Source of the DNA: Deltaproteobacteria bacterium
GTDB lineage: Bacteria; Desulfobacterota; Binatia; UBA9968; JAJDTQ01
Assembly: GCA_026712905.1 (NCBI GenBank)
Contig: JAPOPM010000038.1
Span: 25,544-89,543, forward strand
DNA: 64,000 bases
Direction: 5' to 3'
Shown: positions 52,725 to 62,295 of the stretch, piece after piece
Layout: each line of letters begins with the position of its first letter
Numbering within the stretch: position 1 is the stretch's first letter
Program-made: the position numbers and the translations under genes
Notes under the pieces: model-generated
What the model saw: the letters and a program-made list of their open reading frames with translations, nothing else
Database searches by the model: none
Told to the model about the DNA's origin: nothing

Positions 52725-54233
52725 TTACGCTTCGAACCGTTGGTTGAATTCCTGCAACGCCTTCTCGACCCGCGCCTTGACGTCGTCGTCGATCTGGCCC
52801 TTCTCGACGATGGCCGGCAACAGGTCCGGGTGTTTCGACTCCACGAACTCGAACAACTCGCTCTGGTATCGTTGCAGGTTCTCGGGAGCGACCTGGTCGA
52901 CGAAGCCGTTGGTGCCGGCGTAGATGATGAGCACCTGCCGCTCCACCGGCATGGGCTCGTACTGCCCCTGCTTGAGGATCTCCACGAGCCGGCTGCCGCG
53001 GGCGATCTGCCGCTGGGTGGCGGCGTCAAGGTCCGAGCCGAACTGCGCGAACGCGGCCATTTCACGGTACTGGGCCAAGTCCAGCCGCAGCCCGCCGGCG
53101 ACCTGTTTCATGGCGCGGATCTGTGCGTTGCCGCCGACACGGGAAACCGAGAGGCCGACGTTGATGGCCGGACGGACGCCCGAGTAGAAGAGGTCGGTCT
53201 CAAGGTAGATCTGGCCGTCGGTGATGGAGATGACGTTGGTGGGGACGTAAGCGGAGACGTCACCCGCCTGGGTCTCGATGATCGGCAGGGCCGTCAGCGA
53301 ACCACCGCCCAGATCGTCGCTCAACTTGGCCGCGCGCTCCAGCAGCCGGGAGTGCAGGTAGAAGACATCGCCGGGGAAGGCCTCGCGTCCCGGCGGCCGG
53401 CGCAACAGCAGGGAGAGCTGCCGGTAGGCCACGGAGTGCTTGGAAAGGTCGTCGTAGATGGCTAGCGCGTGCTGGCCGTTGTCGCGGAAGTACTCGCCCA
53501 TGGTGCAGCCGCTGTAGGGCGCGATGTACTGCAGCGGCGCGGACTCGGAGGCCGTGGCCGCCACCACGATGGTGTAATCCATGGCGCCGGCGCGCCGAAG
53601 CTCGTCCACCACAAGCGCGACCGTGGAACGCTTCTGGCCGATGGCCACGTAGATACAGGTGACGTCGCCGCCCTTCTGGTTGATGATGGTGTCGAGGCAC
53701 ACCGCGGTCTTGCCGGTCTGCCGGTCGCCGATGATCAGCTCACGCTGGCCCCGGCCGATGGGGATCATCGAATCGATGGCCTTGAGGCCCGTCTGCAGCG
53801 GCTGCGTGACCGGCTGGCGCGCGACGATGCCCGGCGCCTTGATCTCGACCCGGCGCCGTTGATCGGTCTCGATGGGTCCGCGTCCATCAAGGGGCTCGCC
53901 GAGCGGAGAGACCACCCGGCCGCGCAGGGCGTCACCCACGGGCACCTCGACGATGCGGCCCGTGCGGCTGACCCGGTCGCCTTCCTTGATCAGGTGCGAG
54001 TCCCCGAACAGCGCGGCGCCGACGTTGTCCTCCTCGAGGTTCAACGCCATGCCGTACACGTCGTTGGGAAACTCCAGCAACTCGCCCGCCGCCGCGTTGT
54101 CCAGACCGTAGATACGCGCGATGCCGTCGCCGGTGGACAGCACCGTGCCCACTTCCTCGACCTTGACGGCCTTGTCGTAGTCTTCGATCTGTTTCTTGAT
54201 GATGCTGGTTATCTCGGCGGTGCCGATTTCCAT
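52725..54233 (-). CDS. atpA: ATP synthase alpha subunit
   Basis: A 502-residue non-catalytic nucleotide-binding subunit. The P loop [14 protein letters not shown] lies at about residues 169-182; [18 protein letters not shown], the alpha/beta signature region, is complete. It lies 20 bases after atpH. Confidence 0.97.
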   Translation of the reverse strand: MEIGTAEITSIIKKQIEDYDKAVKVEEVGTVLSTGDGIARIYGLDNAAAGELLEFPNDVYGMALNLEEDNVGAALFGDSHLIKEGDRVSRTGRIVEVPVGDALRGRVVSPLGEPLDGRGPIETDQRRRVEIKAPGIVARQPVTQPLQTGLKAIDSMIPIGRGQRELIIGDRQTGKTAVCLDTIINQKGGDVTCIYVAIGQKRSTVALVVDELRRAGAMDYTIVVAATASESAPLQYIAPYSGCTMGEYFRDNGQHALAIYDDLSKHSVAYRQLSLLLRRPPGREAFPGDVFYLHSRLLERAAKLSDDLGGGSLTALPIIETQAGDVSAYVPTNVISITDGQIYLETDLFYSGVRPAINVGLSVSRVGGNAQIRAMKQVAGGLRLDLAQYREMAAFAQFGSDLDAATQRQIARGSRLVEILKQGQYEPMPVERQVLIIYAGTNGFVDQVAPENLQRYQSELFEFVESKHPDLLPAIVEKGQIDDDVKARVEKALQEFNQRFEA

Positions 54234-54253
54234 GGCTGGCTCCCTTGGACTGT

Positions 54254-54790
54254 TTAGTAGGTCCTCTCGATGTTCTGCCTGAGGCTGTGAAGCTGGGTGC
54301 GCACGCTCCCGTCATAGACCTTGCCGCCTACCTCGACGATGATGCCGCCGAGTATGGACAGATCCAGTTCCTCGGTGAGGACGGCGGTCTTGCCGGTCAT
54401 GCCACTCACCACGGACCCGAGGCTCTCGCGCTGCTCGTCGGCCAGGGGCTGGGAGACGAGGACCTTGGCGTTGACGCGTCCGCGCGCCTCGTCCAGCAGG
54501 CTGTGGTAATGGCTCGCTATGGACGCAAGCCCGTCCATCCGTTCCCGCGTCAACAGCAGCAAGACGAAGTGGGTGGTCAGATCGGACAGTCCCATCCGTC
54601 CGGCCAGTTCGGCGACGATCTGCTTGCGTCGCTCCACGTCGAAGGCGGGGTTGCCCAGCACATGCCTGAGTTCGGGGTGCGCGTACACCTTGAGAAATCC
54701 GTCGATTTCCGCTGCGACGGCTTCCTCCCGGCCGGCGGCGAGCTCGAAGATCGCCCTGGCATAGCGGCGGCTGATCTTTCCTGCAGTCAT
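54254..54790 (-). CDS. atpH: ATP synthase delta subunit
   Basis: A 178-residue peripheral-stalk subunit that clamps the b subunits to F1. [11 protein letters not shown] near residue 7 and the C-terminal [21 protein letters not shown] are the family marks. It lies 89 bases downstream of the second b-type gene, a short gap without other features. Confidence 0.95.
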   Translation of the reverse strand: MTAGKISRRYARAIFELAAGREEAVAAEIDGFLKVYAHPELRHVLGNPAFDVERRKQIVAELAGRMGLSDLTTHFVLLLLTRERMDGLASIASHYHSLLDEARGRVNAKVLVSQPLADEQRESLGSVVSGMTGKTAVLTEELDLSILGGIIVEVGGKVYDGSVRTQLHSLRQNIERTY

Positions 54791-54879
54791 CGGTTATAGA
54801 CTTGGTGTGGTGTCCTCTCGGCTGTCCGCGGAGCGACTCCGTTGCGCCGCGGCATCGCGGCGGGTTTCCCGGCTCGGCG

Positions 54880-55422
54880 TCAAAGCTCCTGGATCTGCTC
54901 GGAGAAGCTTTGCACCATGCGATCCTGGTCGGCGGCGGCCATGTGCTGCCGGAGCAGCCGTATCGCGGCTGCCTCGGCCTGGGAGGCCATCTCGGCGCGG
55001 ATCTGCTGGCGCGCCATCTTGACCTCCTGCTCCGCCAGAAAGTCCGCGTCGGCCATCAGCTTGGCGGAGGACTCCTCGGCTTCGGCCACGATCCGTGCAC
55101 GTTCGCGCTCGCCCTCGGCCCTCAGCCCAGCCCGTATCCGATCGCACTCCTCGTCGAGAACCTTCAATAATTCCTGATAGCTCCGAACGTATCCGTCGGC
55201 CTCTGCCTTGGCCTTCTGGGCCGTATCCACCGCGGCGATCATGCCTTCGCGCCGCTGCTTGAGATGGTCTCTGATGATCGGAAGGCCGAAGCGCTTGACC
55301 AGATACGCGAAGATCAGGAAGTTGATCAGCGGGAAGATGAGTTCGGTAATGGACGGCACATGGGCCTCGCCGCCGGTCGCGGCCCACGCCACGGACACGA
55401 ACATTTCGCTTACGACGGTCAT
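54880..55422 (-). CDS. atpF: ATP synthase b-type subunit (second copy)
   Basis: A 180-residue peripheral-stalk subunit. One membrane helix (ELIFPLINFLIFAYLVKRFG, about residues 25-44) is followed by a long charged coiled coil. It overlaps the preceding b-type gene by 4 bases. Two unequal b-type genes in tandem suggest a b/b' heterodimer, as in photosynthetic bacteria and several deltaproteobacterial-type lineages. I cannot say which is b and which b'. Confidence 0.92.
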   Translation of the reverse strand: MTVVSEMFVSVAWAATGGEAHVPSITELIFPLINFLIFAYLVKRFGLPIIRDHLKQRREGMIAAVDTAQKAKAEADGYVRSYQELLKVLDEECDRIRAGLRAEGERERARIVAEAEESSAKLMADADFLAEQEVKMARQQIRAEMASQAEAAAIRLLRQHMAAADQDRMVQSFSEQIQEL

Positions 55423-55847
55423 GACAGCCTCCGCCCCAGCACCTTCTCCGCCATCTCTTCCGCTAGCGCCTCGGCGTTGCTCGCAGCGACCACGCGCGCC
55501 GCGTCCATCTCCTTGCGAACTTCTTCGCGAATCTCCTGGATCTTTTGCGTCGCCGCGTCACGCCCCTGTGACAGGATGACGTTGCGTGCCCTGAGCGCTT
55601 CTTCCCGGATCTCGCCCTTGATGGCTTCCCCTTCCGCCCGCGCCTTGGCGATGGCGGCGTCGTACTGTTCCTGCAGCGCCTTGCCTTCGTCGGACAAGGT
55701 ACGCGCCTCCGCGTGCGCGCCCTCCGTCCGGCGCTCCCGCTCCGCCATCAGACGCCCCACCGGCCCGAAGAGCACGCGGCGCAGAATGCTCCACAGGATC
55801 AGGAACAGGACGATTTGGACCACCAAGGAAAAGTCTACGCTGATCAT
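55419..55847 (-). CDS. atpF: ATP synthase b-type subunit (first copy)
   Basis: A 142-residue peripheral-stalk subunit with one N-terminal helix (MISVDFSLVVQIVLFLILWS) and a helical charged tail. First gene of the operon. atpB and atpE (a and c subunits) are not in this window; in many bacteria of this type they form a separate operon. Confidence 0.92.
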   Translation of the reverse strand: MISVDFSLVVQIVLFLILWSILRRVLFGPVGRLMAERERRTEGAHAEARTLSDEGKALQEQYDAAIAKARAEGEAIKGEIREEALRARNVILSQGRDAATQKIQEIREEVRKEMDAARVVAASNAEALAEEMAEKVLGRRLS

Positions 55848-56187
55848 GCTACGCGTTGGGTTGCTGAAAACACCGGACGCGGACCAACAGCCCGGGCCGT
55901 CCGGAGTTCTGAGATGGCGTGAACCGAATGCCGTCAGGCGGCGTGTCGTTCCCTTTCCACGTTGGCCGGTAGCGTCTCGCCGTGACCACGGCCCGAAGCC
56001 CCCGGCAAAGGAAAAGCCCCGATAATCCCACTAGTTACACGAAACACGGCCCAAACGGACCGTGCTTGATGGATCGGCGCGTGCAGCCGGAGGGAGGCGA
56101 ACCTCATTCAACTGCCTGCCACGGCAGTGGTCTATAACATCCGAGCCTGACCTTGTCAAAGCGTGGACCGCATGACCCGGTTTCTCA
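55848..56187 (-). promoter_or_regulatory. Structured 5' leader of the atp operon
   Basis: This 340-base gap between parB and the first atp gene holds no convincing gene. The promoter at 56132-56160 would give a leader of about 280 bases. On the minus strand the leader contains a CTGCCGTGGCAG palindrome and a CACGGTCC-GTTT-GGGCCGTG hairpin, and further GC-rich inverted segments. No known riboswitch or ribosomal leader could be matched. Confidence 0.45.
56132..56160 (-). promoter_or_regulatory. Candidate promoter of the atp operon
   Basis: On the minus strand a perfect TTGACA (56155-56160) and TATAGA (56132-56137) are spaced by 17 bases, immediately downstream of the parB stop codon. Confidence 0.65.
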
Positions 56188-57051
56188 CTAGCCCTTGCCC
56201 ATCACCATGTCCGTGATCCGTCCCAGGTCGTCCTGCGAGTAGTACTCGATCTCCAGCTTGCCCTTGCCGTCGCGCGCGCGGTGCATGAGCCGGACACGGG
56301 TGCCGAGGCGGCGCTGCAGGGTTTCGACCAGATTTGCGAGGTCGGGGTCCAGTCGATGCTCGGTCTTGGGGCGTTTTTCACTCTTGAGCCGCTTCACCAA
56401 GGCTTCGGTCTCGCGCGTGGACAGGTCCTTGGCCATGACTTCACGCACCGCTGCCGCGAGCATGGCGCGGTTTTCCAGGGCGAGGAGCGCACGGGCCTGG
56501 CCGGCGGGCAACTCACCGCGGGCCACGTGTTGCTTGATGTCGTCGGGCAGCGACAGAAGTCGCAGCGAATTCGCCACCGCGGAACGACTCCTGCCGACCT
56601 TTCCGGCGACCTGTTCCTGGGTCAGGTTGAACTGTTCCTGCAACTCGGCGAAAGCGGCGGCTTCCTCGATGGGATTCAGGTCCTCGCGCTGAAGGTTCTC
56701 GATCAACGCCAGGAGGAGGGTGTTCGGATCTACGGTTTCATGAATGATTACAGGTACTTCCGGGAGTCCCAAGCGCTGGGCCGCGCGCAGGCGGCGTTCG
56801 CCGGCGATGAGCTCGTAGCCGTTGGAGCTCGTGCGCACGACGAGGGGTTGCAGGATGCCGCTGTCCTCGATGGATCTTGCCAGCTCGTCGATCCTGGCCT
56901 CGTCGAAGATCCGCCTGGGTTGATTCGGATTGGGGATGATCAAGGAGGGATGCACCGTCATCGGCCCAGGCTCCGGGGCGGATTCCCGGACCGTCGGGGT
57001 GCTCTTCGGCAGCAGGGCGTCAAGACCCCGGCCCAGTCTAGGCTTCTGCAT
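56188..57051 (-). CDS. parB: Chromosome-partitioning protein ParB
   Basis: A 287-residue CTP-dependent DNA clamp that loads at parS. The CTPase motif GERRLRAAQRLG near residue 78 and LNPIEEAAAFAEL, the HTH with AGKVGRSRSAVANSLRLLSLP, and the C-terminal dimer domain IEYYSQDDLGRI are present. It overlaps parA by 14 bases. Two perfect 16-base parS sites lie nearby. Confidence 0.97.
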   Translation of the reverse strand: MQKPRLGRGLDALLPKSTPTVRESAPEPGPMTVHPSLIIPNPNQPRRIFDEARIDELARSIEDSGILQPLVVRTSSNGYELIAGERRLRAAQRLGLPEVPVIIHETVDPNTLLLALIENLQREDLNPIEEAAAFAELQEQFNLTQEQVAGKVGRSRSAVANSLRLLSLPDDIKQHVARGELPAGQARALLALENRAMLAAAVREVMAKDLSTRETEALVKRLKSEKRPKTEHRLDPDLANLVETLQRRLGTRVRLMHRARDGKGKLEIEYYSQDDLGRITDMVMGKG

Positions 57052-57823
57052 GCGTGGACTCCTTCCGACGATCCATTACTTCGGCCGCAAGGCCCAGGTA
57101 ACCCTGTGCCCCCTTGGACCGGGGGTCGTACAGCAGGGCGGGCCTGCCGTGGCTTGGACTCTCGCTCAGGCGGACGTTCCGGGGGATGATGGTCTGAAAC
57201 AACTGTTCAGGAAAATGGTCGCGGACATCCGCCGCTACCTGCGCCGATAGATTGCTGCGGGCGTCGTACATGCAGAGAACGATCCCCTCAAGCTGCAACT
57301 TCGGATTGTACGCGTCCTGGATACGCTTCATCGTATCAAGAATGGCGCTGAGGCCTTCCAGGGCATAGTACTCGCACTGAAGCGGCACCAACAGGGAGTC
57401 CGCCGCGACCAAGGCGTTGAGGGTGAGCAAACCCAGGGAAGGGGGACAATCCAGCAGAATGTAATCGAACCGGTTTTTTACTGTCTCCAGGGCGTCCCGG
57501 AGCCGGCCGAAACGGTCTTCCATGTCCATCAACTGCAACTCGGCGCTCACCAAGTCACGGTCGGCCGGCAAGAGGAACAAAAGGGGCAGTTCCGTTGCGC
57601 ATAGCGCCTCGGTGGCGAAGCAGTCCTCGATCATCACGTCGTAGATGCTCTTGTTGAGAGCCCCGCGGTCGACCCCGAACCCCGTGGTGGTGTTCCCTTG
57701 GGGATCCATGTCCACCAAAAGGGTGCGTTTGGTCGCGACCGCCAGGGAGGCGCCAAGATTCACGGCCGTGGTGGTCTTACCGACCCCGCCCTTCTGATTG
57801 GCTATGGCGATTATCCTGCTCAA
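57038..57823 (-). CDS. parA: Chromosome-partitioning ATPase ParA (Soj)
   Basis: A 261-residue deviant-Walker ATPase that moves origins with ParB. The start is a TTG at 57823 (MSRIIAIANQKGGVGKTTTA); the P loop KGGVGKTT is at residues 11-18 and DMDPQGN, DYILLDCPPSLGLLT follow. A perfect parS site lies 86 bases upstream. Confidence 0.97.
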   Translation of the reverse strand: MSRIIAIANQKGGVGKTTTAVNLGASLAVATKRTLLVDMDPQGNTTTGFGVDRGALNKSIYDVMIEDCFATEALCATELPLLFLLPADRDLVSAELQLMDMEDRFGRLRDALETVKNRFDYILLDCPPSLGLLTLNALVAADSLLVPLQCEYYALEGLSAILDTMKRIQDAYNPKLQLEGIVLCMYDARSNLSAQVAADVRDHFPEQLFQTIIPRNVRLSESPSHGRPALLYDPRSKGAQGYLGLAAEVMDRRKESTHAEA

Positions 57824-57908
57824 AACTCTTTAATATTCAATGGGTTAAGAGATTTCCGGGTACTCCGGGAATGTAACACGCCAAGACTTCGAAAGGAAGT
57901 GTAGCGCA

Positions 57909-57924
57909 TGTTTCACGTGAAACA
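57909..57924. promoter_or_regulatory. parS centromere site (perfect)
   Basis: TGTTTCACGTGAAACA, the exact 16-base ParB-binding palindrome, lies between rsmG and parA. ParB loaded here would organise the origin region and could also affect parA transcription. Confidence 0.97.
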
Positions 57925-57961
57925 ATGACCTCGGGACGAAGCGAAAGAGAGTGCGTCTCCC

Positions 57962-58627
57962 CTACACCTTCTTGAAGGTAAGCACGGTCCTTTGCTCGCT
58001 CCCGAATGGGAGAGAGAATCGAACGGTCCGGCCTTCGTCGAATCCATGGCGGGAAAGGAAGCCGCGAAGGTCATCCAAGACGGAGGGGCCCTTGGGGCCT
58101 TGCATGAGAACGCCCGTACCGTTCGGACCGAGAAGTCGGCCGCTTGCCTTTACGAAGCCGGGGATATCGGAGAACCCGCGGGTGACGGTTTCCATTATCG
58201 GGGGCAGGCCTTCGGTAGGCAGGTCCTCGGCACGACTCTCGATGACGTGGGCATTCGTCAAGTCGAGTTCCCGAATAACGTGTCGCAGAAAATTCGCACG
58301 TTTGCGGCGCGGTTCGACCAGATATACCGGCTTCTCCGGTGAAACAAGCTTGATGGGGATCCCCGGGAAACCCGCTCCGCTGCCGATGTCCACGATTGCG
58401 TCGGTATGACTCAAGAGCGGCACGACCGCGAGGGAGTCAAGGAAATGCAGTCGAATGACCAGCGGGTCTTCACGAATCGCGGTGAGGTTGAGTCGGGCGC
58501 CCCATACGGACAGTAGAGATCGATAGCTGGCGAAGCCGGCGACCTGTTGAGTTGACAACGCCAGATCGAAGGATCTCGCGCCGTCGATCAAGAGTTGCTC
58601 TGCGCTGGAGAGTTCTTTGCAGGGCAC
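57962..58627 (-). CDS. rsmG: 16S rRNA (guanine527-N7) methyltransferase
   Basis: A 221-residue SAM methyltransferase read from GTG 58627. VDIGSGAGFPGIPIKL is the SAM-binding loop, and VEPRRKRANFLRHV is characteristic of the GidB family. It lies in the usual position between mnmG and parA. Confidence 0.95.
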   Translation of the reverse strand: MPCKELSSAEQLLIDGARSFDLALSTQQVAGFASYRSLLSVWGARLNLTAIREDPLVIRLHFLDSLAVVPLLSHTDAIVDIGSGAGFPGIPIKLVSPEKPVYLVEPRRKRANFLRHVIRELDLTNAHVIESRAEDLPTEGLPPIMETVTRGFSDIPGFVKASGRLLGPNGTGVLMQGPKGPSVLDDLRGFLSRHGFDEGRTVRFSLPFGSEQRTVLTFKKV

Positions 58628-58664
58628 CGGTCACCACACCTGGTTGCAGGCACCGTGGAGAGGT

Positions 58665-58710
58665 CTCGTGTCTTGCCGCCACGAAGAAGCTTGTGGCGCA
58701 AGACACGAGG
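58665..58710. repeat. Palindrome between mnmG and rsmG
   Basis: CTCGTGTCTTGCCGCCACGA and TTGTGGCGCAAGACACGAG form a near-perfect inverted repeat with about 20-base arms around a short loop. The core TGTCTTGCGCCACAA resembles the end of the MITE-like element (TGTCCTGCGTCACAAA). It may be a decayed relative and may serve as a transcription attenuator; there is no T tract. Confidence 0.55.
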
Positions 58711-58717
58711 CCTCCCC

Positions 58718-60616
58718 TCAACCGGCCTTCAACTTGTAGAGATACAGCGAAAGCACCGAGATGGCGGCCGGGGTGACCCCCGCGATCCTGTAGGCTTGGC
58801 CGAGAGAGCGTGGCCGTACGTGTGTGAGCTTTTCCTTGATCTCGCGCGACAACCCGTCGATGGTTGCGTAATTGAGGTCCACCGGAAGGGCCACGTTCTC
58901 CAGCTTCTGAAACCGCTTCAATCCCTGTGCCTGGCGATCCACGTAACCACTGTATTTTGTTGACACTTCCACCTGCAGGGCCACATCGGATGGCACCTCC
59001 GTCACATCGGCGTCGAAGGCCTGCAGGTCCGCGAACGTAATCTCCGGACGACGGAGGAGTTGCGCCAACGGCGTGATGTTGCGAATGGGCGCCGTTCCCA
59101 GGCTCTTGAGTTGTTCCTGGACGGCTGGCGACGGATTGACGCGGATGGTTTCCAGTTTCCCGGTCCACTCCGCGATCTGTTGCTGCTTTCGGACCGTGCG
59201 ATCGTGGGCCGTTGGAGTGGCCAATCCGATGCGAGAGCCCAAGTCGGTAAGCCGAAGGTCCGCGTTGTCCTCCCGAAGCAGGAGCCGGTATTCGGCCCTG
59301 GAAGTGAACATCCGGTAGGGCTCCCCGTCCGTCCCCTTGGTGACCAAGTCGTCGATCAGGACGCCGATATACGCCTGGTCACGGGAAAGAATGAGCGGCT
59401 CTTCGCCCCTGAGGCTGAGACACGCATTGATGGCCGCCATAAGGCCTTGACTGGCGGCCTCCTCATATCCGGTGGTTCCGTTGATCTGCCCGGCCAGGTA
59501 CAGACCGCCAATGGCCTTCGTCTCCAGACTCGGCTTCAGTTGAGTGGGCTCCACGTAGTCGTACTCGATAGCGTAGCCCGGCCGCATGATCTCCGCGTTT
59601 TCAAGACCTTGGATGCTGTGCACCATTTCCACCTGGACGTCGAGCGGGAGGCTCGTGGAGATGCCGTTAGGATAGACCTCGACCGTGTCGTACCCCTCGG
59701 GTTCCAGGAAGATCTGGTGGCGCTGCTTGTCCGCGAAACGTACGACCTTGTCCTCGATGGAGGGACAATAGCGCGGTCCCCGGCTCTGAATCACCCCCGA
59801 GTACATGGGCGAACGGTGAATGGCCGCCCGAATGATGTCGTGTGTCGACGGGTTGGTGTAGGTAACGTGGCAGGGGACCTGCTTCTGCTCGATCCGCGCC
59901 GTGCCGAACGAAAACGGCACGGGGTTCTCGTCTCCATGCTGAATATGCAGCTTGGAGTAGTCGATGGAATCGGCGTGCAAACGTGGACAAGTGCCGGTTT
60001 TCAGGCGTCCCAGGCGCAAACCGAGCTCGCTCAAGGACTTGCTGAGTCCCTGCGCGGCGAAATCCCCGGCTCGACCCCCCGAATAGTTGCGGTCGCCGAC
60101 GTGGATCAACCCCTGCAGGAAGGTTCCGGTGGTCAAGATCGTCCTCTTGCCTTCGAACACCTCTCCGATCTGGGTCTCCACGCCTACGACTTCGCCATCG
60201 CGGCATACCAGCCGTTCCACGCTGGCTTGTTTGAGGATGAGGTTCTCACACCGCTCTACTACCCGTTTCATCCGCTGGCGGTAGAGCGCCTTGTCCGCTT
60301 GGGCGCGGGATGCCCTGACCGCCGGCCCCTTCCTGGTGTTCAGCACGCGAAACTGGATGCCGGTCTCGTCGATGGCCCGGGCCATCTCGCCGCCAAGCGC
60401 ATCGATTTCCTTGACCAAGTGGCCCTTTCCGATGCCTCCGATGGCCGGATTGCAGGACATCTGGCCGATATGGTCCAGGTTGAGCGTCAACATCAACGTG
60501 TCGAAACCCATGCGTGCGGCCGCCAACGCGGCTTCGATGCCTGCGTGCCCGGCGCCTACGACGATGACGTCATAGATTCTGCCGGCTCCTCCCAGCGATT
60601 GTTTCACGTGAAACAT
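58718..60616 (-). CDS. mnmG: tRNA uridine-5-carboxymethylaminomethyl modification enzyme MnmG (GidA)
   Basis: A 632-residue FAD enzyme working with MnmE on wobble uridines. The start ATG 60616 gives MFHVKQ, the family N-terminus encoded by a parS site; the 49 residues upstream are repeat-derived sequence. The FAD motif VVGAGHAGIEAALAAARMG is at about residues 17-35; the GidA signatures NPAIGGIGKGHLVKEIDALG (split here) and TASRAEYRLLLREDNAD (TSRAEYRLLLR) are present. Confidence 0.97.
   Translation of the reverse strand: MFHVKQSLGGAGRIYDVIVVGAGHAGIEAALAAARMGFDTLMLTLNLDHIGQMSCNPAIGGIGKGHLVKEIDALGGEMARAIDETGIQFRVLNTRKGPAVRASRAQADKALYRQRMKRVVERCENLILKQASVERLVCRDGEVVGVETQIGEVFEGKRTILTTGTFLQGLIHVGDRNYSGGRAGDFAAQGLSKSLSELGLRLGRLKTGTCPRLHADSIDYSKLHIQHGDENPVPFSFGTARIEQKQVPCHVTYTNPSTHDIIRAAIHRSPMYSGVIQSRGPRYCPSIEDKVVRFADKQRHQIFLEPEGYDTVEVYPNGISTSLPLDVQVEMVHSIQGLENAEIMRPGYAIEYDYVEPTQLKPSLETKAIGGLYLAGQINGTTGYEEAASQGLMAAINACLSLRGEEPLILSRDQAYIGVLIDDLVTKGTDGEPYRMFTSRAEYRLLLREDNADLRLTDLGSRIGLATPTAHDRTVRKQQQIAEWTGKLETIRVNPSPAVQEQLKSLGTAPIRNITPLAQLLRRPEITFADLQAFDADVTEVPSDVALQVEVSTKYSGYVDRQAQGLKRFQKLENVALPVDLNYATIDGLSREIKEKLTHVRPRSLGQAYRIAGVTPAAISVLSLYLYKLKAG
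60600..60615. promoter_or_regulatory. parS site at the mnmG start codon (perfect)
   Basis: TGTTTCACGTGAAACA overlaps the mnmG start; translated on the minus strand, it encodes FHVKQ of MFHVKQ. The site is therefore both coding and a ParB-binding centromere. It is 2.7 kb from the other parS. Confidence 0.97.
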
Positions 60617-60699
60617 CCTTTGCTGAATGACTTGGGACGACACCGATTGTGACAAATTGTGTGTCCGACTTCCACGCTCTAACCATGGTGCCTGCGGAA

Positions 60700-60745
60700 C
60701 TGTTCGGCGGCCCTCGACTTCGCTTCGCTCAGGCCGAACGGGGCC
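60700..60745. repeat. GC-rich dispersed palindrome between mnmE and mnmG
   Basis: GGCCCTCGACTTCGCTTCGC and TCAGGCCGAACGGGGCC, a palindromic motif of the type GGCCTGAGCGAAGTCGA common in high-GC genomes, accounts for the false N-terminal extension of mnmG (RPERSEVEGR). No gene is supported in the 167-base gap. Confidence 0.55.
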
Positions 60746-60783
60746 GTGGCACCTCATCGGCACTTGGTGCCGGAGCTCCCGCG

Positions 60784-62151
60784 CTACTTGCCGATGCAGA
60801 ACTGCGAAAAAATACGGTCGAGGATGTCCTCATTGGTCACGGTACCGATGATCTCCTCAAGACTGTCCCGCGCCTCCTGCAGGTCCACGGCCACAATGTC
60901 GGGCGGAAGGCCCTGCTCGATGGCACGATGCACTTCCACAAGACTCTCCCTGGCCCGGTCCAGGGCCGCCTTGTGACGCACGTTCGTCACCACGATCTCC
61001 GGCTCCGCCGCCGAGTCCAGGAAACAGTCCCGCAGGGACTCTTTCAAATCGTCCAACCCCTGTCCCGTCAAAGCCGACACCGCCACCTGCCGCAGACCGG
61101 GGACACGGCCGGACACCGCCGTACGGTCGATGTGCTGCTCCAGGTCGCACTTGTTGACGACCACGAGGCCTGCCATTCCTCGCACCCGCTCCATCACGTC
61201 CATGTCTTCCGCGGCCAGCGCCGCCGACCCGTCGAGGACCAGCATGCATCCCTGGCTCTCGGCGAGCCGCTTCAACGTCACGTCGATGCCAATCTGCTCC
61301 ACGCCCTCGGTCCTGTCCCGGATACCCGCCGTGTCCCACAGTACCACGGGCAAGCCGTTGAGGTTCACGGTCTCCTCGATGAAGTCACGTGTGGTCCCCG
61401 GCGTAGAGGTCACGATGGCTCGGTCAACCCCCAGCAGCGCGTTCAGCAGGCTCGACTTGCCGACGTTCGGCCGCCCCACGATGCACACCCGTACTCCCTC
61501 GCGGATCAAGCGGCCCCATTCGTAACTGTCGGCGAGGGAAGAAACCCTGGCGACGACCTCCGCGACCTTCCGGCCCAACGCCTCACGCTGCAGCAGCTCG
61601 ATCTCTTCCTCCGGGAAGTCGATGGCCGCCTCCACCTGTACGAGCGTATCCACCAGTTCTTCGCGAAGAGACTGGACCTCCTGCGAAAGGCCGCCGTCCA
61701 TCTGGCCCAGGGCGATCCCGGCGGCCTTGTCGGTACGTGACCGGATCAGATCCAGCACTGCCTCGGCCTGCGCCAAATCCAATCGACCATTCAAGAACGC
61801 TCTCTTGGTAAATTCCCCTGGGTCCGCGTGCCGCGCTCCGCGCCCGAGCGCCAGACCGAGCACCTGCCGCACCACGTACGGACCCCCGTGGCAATGGATC
61901 TCGACGGTGTCCTCGCCGGTATAGCTCCTGGGCTCCCGCAGGAAGGCAAACATCACCTCGTCCACCACGGCGCCGTTGCCGGGGTCCCGCACCCTCCCGT
62001 GATACAGGCGGTGTGATTCCCAGTCGGCGTCCTTCCGCGCAAGGATTTCCCGTCCGATGCGCTCGGCATCCGGTCCGCTCAAGCGCACCATCGCCACTCC
62101 CCCTTCGCCAGGGGGCGTCGCCACCGCCGCGATGGTATCCGCCCGGTACAT
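60784..62151 (-). CDS. mnmE: tRNA modification GTPase MnmE (TrmE)
   Basis: A 455-residue GTPase partner of MnmG. The N-terminal formyl-THF-binding domain (YRADTIAAVATPPGEGGVAM), the GTPase domain with GRPNVGKSSLLN, DTAGIRDR and NKCDL, and the C-terminal FCIGK with the essential Cys are all present. It lies 167 bases before mnmG. Confidence 0.97.
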   Translation of the reverse strand: MYRADTIAAVATPPGEGGVAMVRLSGPDAERIGREILARKDADWESHRLYHGRVRDPGNGAVVDEVMFAFLREPRSYTGEDTVEIHCHGGPYVVRQVLGLALGRGARHADPGEFTKRAFLNGRLDLAQAEAVLDLIRSRTDKAAGIALGQMDGGLSQEVQSLREELVDTLVQVEAAIDFPEEEIELLQREALGRKVAEVVARVSSLADSYEWGRLIREGVRVCIVGRPNVGKSSLLNALLGVDRAIVTSTPGTTRDFIEETVNLNGLPVVLWDTAGIRDRTEGVEQIGIDVTLKRLAESQGCMLVLDGSAALAAEDMDVMERVRGMAGLVVVNKCDLEQHIDRTAVSGRVPGLRQVAVSALTGQGLDDLKESLRDCFLDSAAEPEIVVTNVRHKAALDRARESLVEVHRAIEQGLPPDIVAVDLQEARDSLEEIIGTVTNEDILDRIFSQFCIGK

Positions 62152-62185
62152 CAGGAACGCCTCCGCTCTCCGCTCGCCTGCAACA

Positions 62186-62191
62186 TTATAT
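62186..62191 (-). promoter_or_regulatory. Possible -10 box of the mnmE promoter
   Basis: A perfect TATAAT on the minus strand (62186-62191) 35 bases before the mnmE start. No good -35 hexamer is found at 16-18 bases, so support is weak. Confidence 0.35.
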
Positions 62192-62295
62192 CCTATCCGG
62201 CGGCATCGTGCGTCCGCTTCGCCGTCCCGCCGACGACACCGGCGCCGCGTATTCGCCTATCCTGGAATACTGTGTTAGATACACCACTTAACGCC

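Noticed and set aside
60617..60763. 49-residue N-terminal extension of MnmG
   Set aside because: The translation (RPERSEVEGR) is a well-known dispersed palindrome, and the family start is MFHVKQ at 60616.
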